This document shows positions 11,258 through 22,340 of a DNA stretch of 64,000 nucleotides, in pieces. Source of the DNA: Folioceros fuciformis. Lineage: Eukaryota; Anthocerotophyta; Anthocerotopsida; Anthocerotales. The DNA is taken from assembly GCA_049999805.1 (NCBI GenBank), contig JBNGIO010006112.1:107015-171014 (forward strand), in the 5' to 3' direction. Each line of letters begins with the position of its first letter. Positions within the stretch are counted from its first letter, which is position 1. Made by a program: the position numbers and the translations under genes. Below the pieces are notes generated by a model, which searched no databases, was not told the origin of the DNA, and worked only from the letters and a program-made list of their open reading frames with translations.

Positions 11258-12692
11258 TCAACGGTGCTCCTTGTCGGTACAAGCAAACCAAGACGAGGTG
11301 ATGTCGGCTATTTCCCTGTCCAGAGTGGCCCTGTCTTCTTCCGTCAGTCCGTAGTCATCCAAGTACTCCTCGTCATTGGCGAGCATGCCGGCAATGGCTC
11401 GTCTGATCTGCCTCTCATCCACCGGTGGGATCTCAATGTCATCAATTCCATGATCTCTTAGGCACTGTATGCGCTGTTCCCGCCATTGGCGAAGACACTG
11501 AAGAAGAGCTGGGGCTAGATACACGTCAGAATAGCTTGACGAGCTGGTGCTAGCATTATCGGGCCCCTCGTAGGACTCGGCAACGGATGCGGGTGCAAGC
11601 TCAGTCTCTTGGCTGTTGGCGGAGACCTTGGTCTCCTCCTTCTGTCCGTCATATCGAAGGTGGTCTTGGCTTGTCTGGTCGGAACCAACGAGCTTGCTCG
11701 AGTGACCTGTCTCAGGGATGGGAGGGGACCCCAGTGCTCTCCACGTACTCAGCCGGAGCATCCACATCTCGCTCATCCAGCCTGCCAAGAGGACGGGTAT
11801 CTTTTCTATGACTGAAGTCAGTGTTGGAGCTAGTGGTAGAACCGACATTATAATTTGGCGACGCAGGCCTCTCCTTCGAAAGCCCGGCAGCGAATGCGGA
11901 TGCAATCCCTTGGGTGCTGGAGGAAGCCTTGCCCTTCCCCTTATCTCCATCCCAACGGTGGCTGCAGCTTGTCTGCTTGGAACTAGAAGCGCTACTACAC
12001 TGACCTGTATCAGCAAAAGGGCTAGGAAGGGTATTGCTAGTGCCCTCCACATACCTGGCTAGGGCATCCACGTCACGCAAATCAATCTTTGTCTTCAGCT
12101 TCTCCGCTAACCACTTGTTGTATGTGATCTCCTTGCGCCCTAGCGGATTTGGAATGGGCAACCACTTCTCTTTCTCGTTACGAGGAGGCCACAAGCCTAA
12201 TATCTCCCTCATGAGCTCGGGCTCTATCGTCTCGCACATCACCTCGAGTGCCAGGGTCTGGAGATCCCAAAACTTGTCGCACTCGGCCATCCAGCACACA
12301 AAGGAGCGCCCAACATCTGGGAGGTCTTCAATCATTTGTCGGACGTGGATTGTCCCTTCCTCCGTTCTTTGGATAGCCTCGCAGACCATGTTATAACACT
12401 TCATCAGGAACTCGAATACTCTACGAGCATGTGACTTCGCCGACGAGTCTGGACTACTATTGGCAAGTTCCCTTATCTCTTGAAATGCTAGAGGTTCAAG
12501 TTGGCTTTCTAAACAATATAATGCAGCCCATGGCGGCATGAACTCCTCCACTCCACCCACCCTTTCCTCCGATACCGGGTGTATCGATTCGTATCCCCAT
12601 TTGGACATGTCTTCAGCATCCTGCCCTGCCTCATCCCTACGCCCTCTCGCTTTGGTGGTCTTCCTTTTCTTACCCTTCTTCCGGTTAGGCAT
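11258..12692 (-). CDS. SKP1-like protein 2, frameshifted in its duplicated C-terminal region
   Basis: From ATG 12692 (MPNRKKGKKRK, a basic N-terminus) the frame runs 326 codons to a TGA at 11712. Residues about 90-165 match the C-terminal half of SKP1: RVFEFLMKCYNMV, then FVCWMAECDKFWDLQTLALEV and EPELMREILGL. The family motif occurs twice, as LRDVDALARYVEGT (205-218) and ERDVDAPAEYVEST (307-320). The roughly 80 residues after each motif also resemble one another (TGQCSSASSSKQTS versus TGHSSKLVGSDQTS), but the second copy continues only in the +1 frame. That frame stays open to 11258 and ends in an acidic stretch with RQIRRAIAGMLANDEEYLDDYGL. So a single-base indel in the C-rich run near 11720-11735, or a sequence error, breaks what was a longer protein. 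A stop-shortened 326-aa product is the alternative. Short imperfect repeats occupy the presumed promoter. Confidence 0.55.
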
Positions 12693-12915
12693 GGCTATGA
12701 TTCAGTCACACCTGGCATAAATCATGCCTACGCTTCAATCACACCTACGGTTAGTCTTGCCTATGCTTCAAATCTCACATAGGGTTGGACATGGCAATGC
12801 TTGAGTCACCCTGATGGTTAGGCATGGCTATGCTTCAATCACACCTTCCATTAGCCATGGCTATACTCGAATCACACCTTCAATAGCCATGGCTATGTTT
12901 CGACCACACCCACCG
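12688..12915. repeat. Imperfect 40-bp repeats over the start of SKP1-like gene 2
   Basis: About six diverged units share GGCATGGCTATGCTTCAATC then ACACC. The first unit overlaps the start codon of the minus-strand SKP1-like gene at 12692, so the array forms its 5' UTR and proximal promoter. Confidence 0.7.
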
Positions 12916-13042
12916 GAGGAGGACAACCAAGCGAACTAAGAGAAAGAGTTAGTGTAATCGCCTCGACACCCATTCTTTGAAAACCTACAACCCGAAGGTT
13001 CATTATTTCCAAATTATTAAAAATTATTTAGCGCCACATACT

Positions 13043-13800
13043 CCCAGGGCCTGCCAGTGGTTAAGCAACGCGTCTTAGCCAGGCTTCATGCCTAAGCACG
13101 GCTGAGCAAGAGGGCCCCATACGGCTGCACGGAGATATGCGCTGGTCGTGAGTGAAGGCAAATGCTCACGTCTTTGCAGCCGTCCTGCGAGATGGTGCAC
13201 TGGCCACCGCCTTGGGATCTGGCAGAAAAATACATATCTCTGAACTTGGTTGTTGGAAACTGCCTGGTGGACATGTATGCAGAATGCGGCAAATTGGAGC
13301 ACGCATGCCAGACTTTGGACAGCTGGAGGAGAAAGAATGTGGTGACATGGAATGTCCTGCTAGCTGGGTATGCCAAGCAAGGGCTATCGGAAATGAGGCA
13401 CTTGTTCTGTGTGGACAAATGGAGCAGCAAGGACCCGGGCTGTTTCAAATGGAAAGATGCAGACCCCGTTGTTGACTGCATGGCCACAAAGGATGTGCTG
13501 ACATGGAATTCGTTGGTACCTTGGAAGCAAATTGTGGCGATCTGCAACATGCACGCTAGGTTTCTGAAACCATGATCACCAAGAATGTGGCGACAGGGAA
13601 TGGCCTGATTGCTGGGTTTTGCAGAGCAAGGACGCAGCCAAGAGGCGCTCGTTGTGTATGGGAAGAGAGTGTATGCAGGGTTACCAGTTGGCTTACCATG
13701 TTACGTTTGGTTGCCTTCTGAAGCTTCTGTAAGCTCTGCTGCCTCGCACAAAGGGCAGGCAGCTGGTGTCGCAGGTTGTTGGAAGAGGACTGCTTGATAA
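13043..13800 (+). pseudogene. PPR (PLS-type) pseudogene, copy 1
   Basis: Reading across frames gives HVFAAVLRDGALATALGSGRK, then NCLVDMYAECGKLEHACQTL, KNVVTWNVLLAGYAKQGLSE and GFAEQGRSQEALVVYGKRV. These are recognisable L, S and P PPR motifs of a plant organelle RNA-editing or processing factor. Frame changes occur about every 100-200 bases, and no frame covers more than two motifs. It is nearly identical in order and sequence to 20751-21600. SHIPPO pseudogene sequence begins right after it on the other strand. Confidence 0.8.
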
Positions 13801-13872
13801 CGTTCCGATTTTCGGGCTAACTGGGAATCTGTCCACAAACTTGTTGCAAATATGGCTGAAGTCCAATGAAGC

Positions 13873-15974
13873 TTACCAATCCTCCGGAGCTTTGCTGTCT
13901 ATGGTAAACGCCGGGCCTGGATTTGTTTCATACAACTTGTAGGAACCCGGCCCAGGAAAATCTTCCCTGTGATGAGTGTCATGGAGTTTGAGGCCCAAGC
14001 TGAATCCTCCGCCACTGCAGATCAGACTTTTCCGGTATTAAGCTCAGGGGCTCGTTGGCTACATATCTTCGAGCAATGGTGAAGGCAGGAGGCTGGTTCC
14101 GCATTATCTGCACGCTAGGAGTGTATACTGATGGACCTGGTGTCTTCTCCACGGGCAGGAACTCATACCTTCTTGCCATGCTGCAACCTGGGGCATGGTA
14201 GGGGTTCACTGCACTGTAGGCACCAGGGTCAGGCGTGTCGTTCTTAGTGTTTCGCGTAGCCCTGCCTGCAATTGTGAATGAAGGGCTGTCGGTTTTGATG
14301 CCCAGTTCGTAGGTGCCTGGCCCCGGGACAGGATCAGAATTTCCTGGCCCTGGCTTGCTGCCCATACTGTAGCCAGGTTGCTTGTCCCACCACTTGGCAG
14401 TGTAGGCTCCGGGGTCCGGAGTGTCATTTGCCTTCTGAGGAGGACCGGATCCAGCAATGCTATAGGCTGGGGCTGAGGAAAGAGCACGGGGATCATATGC
14501 CCCAAGCACTGGATTATCAGCAGCATGGTCTGATTTGCTCCTCCCTGCCATTGAGAACTCGGGTGACCTCCTCAATACTGGATCAATCTCAGCATTGTAG
14601 GCTCCTGGGCCAGGAGTCCTTTGCTCATTGGGATTTCCCAACCTTTGACCTAAAGTGTAGACTGGGCCTCCTATTGTGTCAACCAACCTGTATGATCCAG
14701 GTCCAGGATGGACGCTAACTGGGGTATGGTTCTCTCGTAAGCTGGCATTCTGTTTGCGACTTCCGCATCGTAGGTCCCGGGGCCAGGGAAATTGTCTCCT
14801 AGGCTCCTTCCCTGTCTCATGGCTATCGTAAAAGTTGGGCCCGCTCTCCTCAATTTCAAGTGATGGGTGCTTGGACCTGGAAGGGTATCCAAGAGCCTCT
14901 CAGGAGCTCTGTCCCATAGTGAATGCTGGCTTCTTGTCGTCCAACTGTGCTGAATACGCCCTTGGGCCTGGTGTGATGTATGGCTTGTGCATCAACCCTG
15001 CTCCGCTGATGCTCTGCGCAGAGCTTGAAGACGAGAACTTCGGGTCACACATCAAACATCGGCCCTGAATTTTCATTTACAAGCTCTGAAGAACAACGCA
15101 CTGCTATGAGTATCTGAGAGATCTGGTGGTAATGCATCTGAAATCTGGTTTGTAAGCTCCAGGCCCTGGTGTTTTCTCACAATCTGGAGGTTTCCTCCTC
15201 CTGGCCGTGCTTTCCCCGCAATGGTGTGGTGTGGAGAGTAGTTATCAGTAGGCACATTGTACGTAGCAGGTCCCTGAACATCACTTTCCAGTCCCTTGCC
15301 CACCTTACCAGCAATTGTGAAAGCCGGGCCCTTACTTGGACGACCCAATTCTGATCATTGTTTGTACATCGTCCTTTGACAGCCAGACTGATGCCAGCCG
15401 GTTTTGGGTTGCGAATCTCGTATGCTCCTGGGTATCGTCTTGATCGTGGGTCTTGAACCTTTGGCTAGGACTGAACGCTGGTACACTCGATTTGTTGCAA
15501 GGAGTGTATGCACCAGGCCGTGGAGCCGTTTCAGGGAGTTGTGCCTGCGATGGACTAGGCCGGGCATCCACTAGCCTCTACAGCTGTATATGCTCCTGGC
15601 CCTGGAGTGATGTTTGCCTCCGCTTGGTAATGTCTTGCGCTTATTGAGTATGCCGGGCCATTCCGATGGTCAACAACTTACCGCGATGCTTACTGGTTAC
15701 GGAGTAGGCAGGTGGGTGTTCCCGGGCGTAAACGTCCGTTGTGCATCACATGCTCCCGGCCCTGGCCCGCCTTCTGATGTGCTCGACAAGTGCCTTGTCG
15801 AGAAAGTGAATGCAGGGCCTCTATCATCCTTGCCAGGACTGTATGCTCCTGGTCCTGGCTGAAAGCTGTAGGATTTGCTGGTAAGTTTCTGGGCGAGAGA
15901 AAAGACTGGGGGGACGTGCAGGTGACCTTGTCATCTGCATTGTACGGGCCGGGAGCTCGCTGTCTCCTTGGCAT
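13873..15974 (-). pseudogene. SHIPPO-repeat (ODF3-like) pseudogene, copy 1
   Basis: It aligns along its whole length with the intact gene at 22341-24629, from the MPRR start (15974) to the lost stop region near 13873. The frame is broken many times; readable segments lie at 13979-14686, 14671-14892, 15073-15348 and 15332-15571. Many PGPGAY signatures have decayed (PVLGAY, PDPGAY, PGPSVY). Around 15185-15205 one whole unit of about 93 bases is missing relative to the intact copy, joining two similar CCTCCT...GGCC sequences, as expected for deletion between repeats. Confidence 0.9.
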
Positions 15975-16509
15975 ACTGGTATTCTCGATCCTCTAGGCGA
16001 GCACACATGAAAGCTCACTTTGTCAATCATGGCCAGATCTGGGGTAAACTGCCACTGGTGGAGATGCAGCACCTACTTGCTTCCCTCAGCGATGCTTCAC
16101 GGTGTGGTGAAGAGACAGTGTCCAAGTCCCGTGAACTGAGAACGGAACGTAACCGTAACTGCCCATCCCGGACACGCATGGATTTTCCCCCTTCGCGGGA
16201 CCCGCCACTGTCCAGAACGAGGAAGGCGGAGGGAGACTCTGATGAGACTTGCCCGCTCGCCTGCTGTGGTCAGCTAGGCTATACCGAGCTTCGCCAGGCA
16301 AATTGTTTCGTTTGGTTTGGACTGAGGAAAAGTGAACAAACCCATTTATTTACCATTTACAAATGGCTATCCAGATAATCTCTTGCCAATGTTTTTGCCT
16401 CAAGTTTTGGCCACTTGTATGGAATACTGATTCAGGCACGCCCTGGACATTGATGTTTTTTTTCCTACTATATATATTTTATATGGGAATATATGGTGGG
16501 ATCCATACT

Positions 16510-16594
16510 GAACATAGCCACGTCATGAACATAGCCACGTCATGAACATAGCCACGTCATGAACATAGCCACGTCATGAACATAGCCACGTCAC
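16510..16594. repeat. 17-bp tandem repeat, 5 copies
   Basis: Five exact or near-exact copies of GAACATAGCCACGTCAT. The related dispersed sequence at about 8813 has only one copy of the unit, so the array arose here by expansion. Confidence 0.95.
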
Positions 16595-16655
16595 GATACC
16601 TACCTCATCACTTAAGAGGCATGTGGACCAATACGAACAAATACTATATTTTTTA

Positions 16656-16985
16656 TTGTAGGGTTATTAAAGCACAATGTGCTTAGACTAATGTGTTTAG
16701 TCTAAGATTAGTGTCTACTTAAGTATCATTGGTTTAAATTAACTCAAGCTAATATGTAGGAAGCTTCTTGCGCAGCTTCCTGTGCGCTTCTTACGAAGCG
16801 TTCTTGGGAGCTCTTCTAGAAGGTATAAATACACTCTTGAGCTCCCATGCAATAAAACGATTGTGTGAGAGTGTGAGACCTCTCTTTCTCTTCTCCTCCT
16901 TGCTTCCTCCTTTCCTCCTTCACTATCAGCTATCCTTCATTTGGGTTCATGCACCCTCAGCTATCTTTCATTTATTTAGGTTCAT
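16656..16985 (+). mobile_element. Possible solo LTR
   Basis: The segment holds a TATAAAT box (16824-16830), then AATAAAA (16851-16857), then a CT-rich stretch, the order seen in plant LTRs. It interrupts a dispersed repeat: the flanks continue the arrangement seen uninterrupted at 8690-9260. Exact ends and target duplications were not established; a 38-base direct repeat ending in GGTTCATGCACCCTCA at 16926-16995 obscures the right end. Confidence 0.35.
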
Positions 16986-17009
16986 GCACCCTCATCATAA
17001 CAAATCAGG

Positions 17010-17690
17010 ATGCCACGTAGTGTTTTAAGATACACTACACACATATGAAACATGTCGGGGTTCGCAAGGGTTAGGTGGTAGTGTTTCAGAGATGCACTAA
17101 TTGACTCCGCTGTAAGGGGTCGTTTACGGTTTCGGGTTTAGGTCTAGTCTACCATGCGCACACCGACACACTTTCAATAGCAACACGGTCCCTTTATACA
17201 GCTACCCTCATTCAATCCAATGTGCATCCACTTAAAAAACTAGATCCTACATTCCCAAGAAACTAGCCTCATATGGTTTTTCTTGCAAAATTGCTAACAC
17301 AAACTTTTTGCTTTAGGTGCTTCTCAAAATCCACTTCATGCATGGAAACAGCTCTTACGAGAGGAAGGGGATCTGTTCAGTGCCTTAGGGGGGTGTGTGC
17401 CGTGGGGTGAGACCCTATGTAGCTTTGCCTTGCCCTCATGGGCTGTAAAATAAAGGTGGGCATTTCATTCCCCACTATCGTTTGTTTGTTCTCCTTGTCC
17501 TCCTCACATCCATGTGATTGCATAGCAAGGAAGGCAAGAAGGGACGTCTTCTTTAGCAGGTTCTGGATTGGAGTGCCGAAAACTCAGAAATGAAATTAAG
17601 GCCAATTAGGGGTGTGCACGGAGGCAAGAGAGATGTGTGCACAACGGACACGGTGAGTGGAGACCGCTGTAAACCTTGCCCCAACAAAAA
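17010..17690. repeat. Third copy of the dispersed repeat of 8853-9960
   Basis: It matches 9298-9960 through most of its length, including GTGTTTTAAGATACACTACA, CCCTTTATACAGCTACC (a changed TATA block) and the GGATTGGAGTG block. The two genomic neighbourhoods (8280-9960 and 16400-17690) both have SHIPPO sequence on their left, so the repeat may have been carried in the same duplications. Confidence 0.8.
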
Positions 17691-17785
17691 AACAAAGTGA
17701 ATGACTGTGAGTGAAGAGAGACAGATCCAAAGCTCTAACCCTAACAAAAAACACAAAGTGAATGACTGTGAGTGGAGAGAGACGT

Positions 17786-17980
17786 ATCCAAACGTGTGAG
17801 GGATAAAATATTATTGTAGGTATCCCGATAAGGACACCTAGATGGCGGACGGATCCAAATGTATGAGAGATAAAATATTATAGTAGGTATCCCGATAAGG
17901 ACACCTAGATGGCGGACGGATCCAAACGTGTGAGGGATAAAATATTATTGTACGTATCCCGATAAGGACACCTAGATGGC
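17786..17980. repeat. 67-bp tandem repeat, 3 copies
   Basis: Copies start at 17786, 17853 and 17920 and contain GGATAAAATATTAT(T/A)GTA then TATCCCGATAAGGACACC. A related 60-base duplication with GTGAATGACTGTGAGTG precedes it at about 17695-17790. Confidence 0.95.
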
Positions 17981-17999
17981 AGCCTACGACCGAAGGGAG

Positions 18000-20750
18000 G
18001 AAGATGTGTTATGTTCAAAAGTTTGGACTGTATATGACCGTATAAAACTTTGTGTGAAATCCAGTAGAATTGTATCAGTATTCCATACACTTGGTAGAGG
18101 CCATATGCTAAGTGTCCCGAGAGCACACTATTTTACTACATGAATGTGGCATATCATATTATAATTCTACTACCGTGCATTTCTACACACTCCACTACAA
18201 TACCACCTTCATTGTGGCGATGCATTGAATGCAATACAAATTCTCAATACAAAGGATAAGGGTAGGCAATATGGCATGCCAAAGCGGACAAAGGTTGTCT
18301 ACCCTCGGTTGCAACATAAAAACCATAACGAATGGCCTATTTGGTGCTCGAACAGAAATTACCCTCCTTCGCAAAGAGGACATCTATGCTGGCATGAAAA
18401 AACTAGAGCATTCTCGCAATCATACTGTTCTTGTTTCCCCTTGTCTGATCAAAAGCACTCTACACACCCATAATATGATGGCTCTCCAACTCCTCGTGTC
18501 TTACAGCTTTGCACGGCGCACCTCTATGGAATGCATATCGAGGTAGAGGGGTAGTGCCTCACGTTCCAAGCACACTCCATGGTCAGTGCCTACAACCCTT
18601 GCGTCTATAGGGGCACCTACACTAGCTTAAGGGTTGTAAGGGCACCTCACAAGCGGCCCGACACCGCTTGCCCTTGGAATTTATGTGTGCACTCAAAATT
18701 AGATCCTTGAGATACTCTAATATTGTACAAGGTTGCCTATTATCCCATGTATTCCAAGTACATACAGGTCACTACAGCATGCCAAAGGGTATGGAATACA
18801 AATGCGAACAAGAACTACATACTCATGTTTTTCAGTTGGAATACATATTTTATATGCAAATATTCTACAGCATCTAAGGAATATTCCTCTACTCTACCTC
18901 GCGATGTCATCCAACCCTAGCTATACACCCTAGCTATACACCGTATAGCAAAGGGTTTGAACAGAAAGAGAAAGAAACAAAGAGAAAGAAACAGTTTCCA
19001 AAAGGGACACAGTGTTTTTTCTCATTTCCGGTCATACAAAGTGTCTTTTATCCCACGGTCATGTCTATAGGCAGCTATGCAGGGACACCGCCATTCCCCT
19101 CATATAGCACAATGGTGAGGCTGTGGGCATGGTTAGCATCGCCCACAGCTTTGGGTTTAACATCTGCAGCAACGCTGATGCGTCAGCTTCACGTTGCCCC
19201 CCGCCCCTCTCGCTGTAGTCTCTGCCATCCTCTACTTCAAGGTTTCGCAGTCCCCTTCGCACTGCCGCCGCCACGGCCTTCTCCCTTTTTCCGGACCTCG
19301 CATGCCCGCTCCCCTGCTCACTTGGCTTGCACCAAACAGGCCCGCTCCCCTGCTCACTTAGTCTGCACCAATCAGGCTCGCGTGCCTACTCCCTTGGCCT
19401 GTAGTAAAGTCGCCTGCTCGCCGGCTCCCTACCCTGCACCCTCCCAAGCACTCGCACCTGGCCACATTGTATGCCAGCCTAACTAACTAAAAAAAAGGAA
19501 TGAGTGTGAGTGGAGGAGATGGACCGGGACGTAAGGGATAAAACAAAGTAGGACTTTGTGCTCTATGACTGAAGCGGGCACAAACGTTATGTCCAAACTA
19601 TTTGCACCATGTACCGCCGCCCTAAAATTTCTGTGACACAGAAAGAACTCCTGTCCGTATGGGTATTCCATAAAAGGGACAACTACTCTTTCTATGTTTT
19701 TCTAGAGGGGATGCTTATTCTCTCTAAGTTTTTTTAAAAACACAGACTAACCCTATCCCGTTTGGCACGTATGCAAATTTTAGGCTCATTGTCGACAGAA
19801 GACATGGGGCAGGTAAGGCCGCATCTAAACCTACTGTATGGGGTGTCGCTTCCAAGAGTTTCGCTTGTAAGCTTGGCAGCGTTTAGCTAACTTAATCTGA
19901 TTTTTTTTCTTCAAGACAATGTGCATACATAGCTCCAAAAAAGTGCTCCCACATGCGTTCCCTAAGCCGCTCCGCCTCCCCCTCGCTAGTCATTGATGTT
20001 GTTTGCGCGATCCGAACGCAGCGAGGGCCACATGTTGGACAACAGACCAAAAAACCACGGCCTACCCTAGGCGTCCTGGAAACACGGATGAAAGACATTA
20101 GCGCCGGGCTACGTTTAGTGAGGCCGATAAACTCGTTAATTAATTATTCTTGTCGTAAGTGGATTTGTGGAAATGAGCCCTAAAAAACAGCATGTTGGGT
20201 CGATTAGCAGCTGGTTTCCTTGCGTATGCCGGTCGGGCGTAGTGTCTGTGCATAATGTTGGAGGATCCCGGATAAGCCTGAACCTCGCGGGCCATGAACC
20301 CAGCACTTCCAAGTTCTAGAAACTGCGTGGGTGAGTTCCAACAGGAGTGCCAGCGATGTCGTGGCCAGGAGCAGGAGGTTTTGTGGCAGCAATTCTTTCT
20401 GGACTTATCAAGGGGTGGGGCGATGGACTCCATGACAAGATCTCCCCTAGGATACGCAAATGGGTCACGGTGCGTTTGCAGCCAAGTCGAGCTCTCCGGA
20501 TAGGCTTGAGCTTGGCAGGCTTCCAGGAGCGGAAGTGGGTTCTGGGCGCAGCAGTGTGAGGAGCACAGCACCTCCACTTCCGAGAAACTGATCTATGGGA
20601 GAGGAGAGGGGGTTTGTTTTCAGCGATGGTCGTCGCCAGGAGCAGGGGGATGTGTAGCAATGCCTTATGCTGGACCCTGCCAGGTGGTGGACAACAGTCA
20701 GCGGAAGCAGACCTGCCGTTTGCCTTACATCCGGCGTAGGGAGGCCGGGC
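18000..20750. other. Intergenic, repeats only
   Basis: No gene recognised. Bases 18765-18930 resemble the dispersed sequence at 8690-8850 and 16400-16620 (GGAATAC...ATATTTTATAT). A 36-base minisatellite with the core CCCGCTCCCCTGCTCACTT occupies 19304-19410 in three diverging copies. Two diverged direct repeats with CCAGGAGCAGG(A/G)GG lie at about 20245-20400 and 20470-20680. The minus-strand frame at 19892-20098 is unrecognised and short. Confidence 0.5.
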
Positions 20751-22140
20751 AGGGCCTGTGGTTAGACCACGTGTCTTAGCCAGGCTTCATGCTGAGCACG
20801 GGTGAGCAGGAGGGACCATATGGCTGCACGGAGATATGCGCTGGTCGTGTGTGAAGGCAAATGCTCACGTCTTTGCAGCCGTCCTGCAAGATTGTGCACT
20901 GGTCGCCGCCTTGGGATGTGGCAGAAAAATACATTTCTCTGAACTCGGTTGTTGGCTACTGCCTGTTGGACATGTATGCAGAATGTGGCAAATTGAAGCA
21001 TGCACGCCATACTTTGGACAGCTGGAGGAGAAAGAATGTGGTAACATGAAATGTCCTGGTAGCTGGGTATGCCAAACAAGGGCTGTCGGAAATGAGGCAC
21101 TTGTTCTGTGTGGACAAATGGAGCAGCAGGGACCCGGGCTGAATTTAGCTAAGCATGTTACTTTTAACTTGCCTCCTCCAGGCTTTGTAAGCACTGGTGC
21201 CTTGTAGACGGGCAGGCAGCTGCGTTCACTGATTGTTGAAATAGGGACTGTTGGATGGCATACATTCTGGCCAAGTAGACCCGTATGCAACATGTTTCAA
21301 CTGGAAAGATGCAGACCCGGTTTTTTACTGCATGGCCACATACGATTTGCTGACATGGAAGCGAATTGTGGCGAACTGCAACATGCACGCTGTTTTGGAA
21401 ACCATGATCACCAAGAATGTGGCGACATAAAGGATCCTGATTGCTGGGTTTGCAGAGCAAGGAGCCAACCATGGTTTGGCTTACTATGTTACGATTGGTT
21501 GCTTTCTGAAGCTTGTGTAAGCTCTGCTGCCTCGCAGACAGGGCAGGCAGATCGAGAACTGGAAGAGGACTGTTTGATAACGTTCCGCTGAGCATTTTCA
21601 ACTGCATGTAGGATAAACGTGTGAAATGGAAGATGCACGTCAGGTATTTGGACATCATGGAGACACAGAAGGTGGTACCATAGACCACTCTGAACTCCAG
21701 GTATGCCGAGCGCGGCCAGGAGGTGCTTCTCCTGAACAAATAAACGGAGCCGAATTGCCTGATTTCGGCTAAGCATGTTACTTTTGCTTGCCTTCTGAAG
21801 GCGAGTTCGAGCTCTGCTGCCTTGCACGTCGGGAGGCATTGTAGCTGACGGATTGTTGAAAAGGACTGCTGGGTGACAGAGCCGCGCGGTTGCCTGATGG
21901 ACATTTTATGCAAAATGTGGTGGACTGGCAGACGCACGCCACGTATTTGTCAACATGAACACAAAGGATGTGGTGACGTGGACCGCCTGATTTCTGGGTG
22001 TGGTACTTGTGATGATGGTCACAAAGCACTTGCTTGGTTTGAGGAGATTCCAGTCGTGCTTGATGGTGCAACTTTTAGTTGCTTTCCAGTGGCATGCAGT
22101 GGCGAGGGACTGGTGTATTAGGGTCTTGAGCATTCAATTC
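20751..22140 (+). pseudogene. PPR (PLS-type) pseudogene, copy 2
   Basis: The first 850 bases duplicate 13043-13800, again reading AHVFAAVLQDCALVAALGCGRK, LLDMYAECGKLKHARHTLDSW and KNVVT in shifting frames. It then continues with further degenerate L/S/P motifs to about 22140 (for example MDILCKMWWTGRRTPRIC, where a DMYAKCGG unit has shifted frame). Copy 1 lacks the 21600-22250 part. Stops and frameshifts make it non-functional as a PPR protein. Confidence 0.75.
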
Positions 22141-22340
22141 CATGGGTGAACAGCATGGCGTCAATCCTACTGTTGAGCGTTACGATTGCATGTTTCATTT
22201 CTTGGCGTGCGGGCCATGTAGATGAGGCTGAGAAGATGCCCGTGCCCTAGTGTTCTGTACCATTTGAGCTCGTTGGTCTTCGGGCTACCTGGGAATCTGT
22301 CTACAAACTTGTTGCAAATAAGGCTGAAGTCTAATGAAGC

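Noticed and set aside
17786-17980. Evenly spaced repeats considered as a CRISPR-like array
   Set aside because: The 67-bp units are directly adjacent with no unique spacers, and the context is a plant nuclear genome.
19061-19486. 141-codon Pro/Ala/Cys-rich frame
   Set aside because: The frame is generated by a 36-bp minisatellite and lacks any conserved motif.
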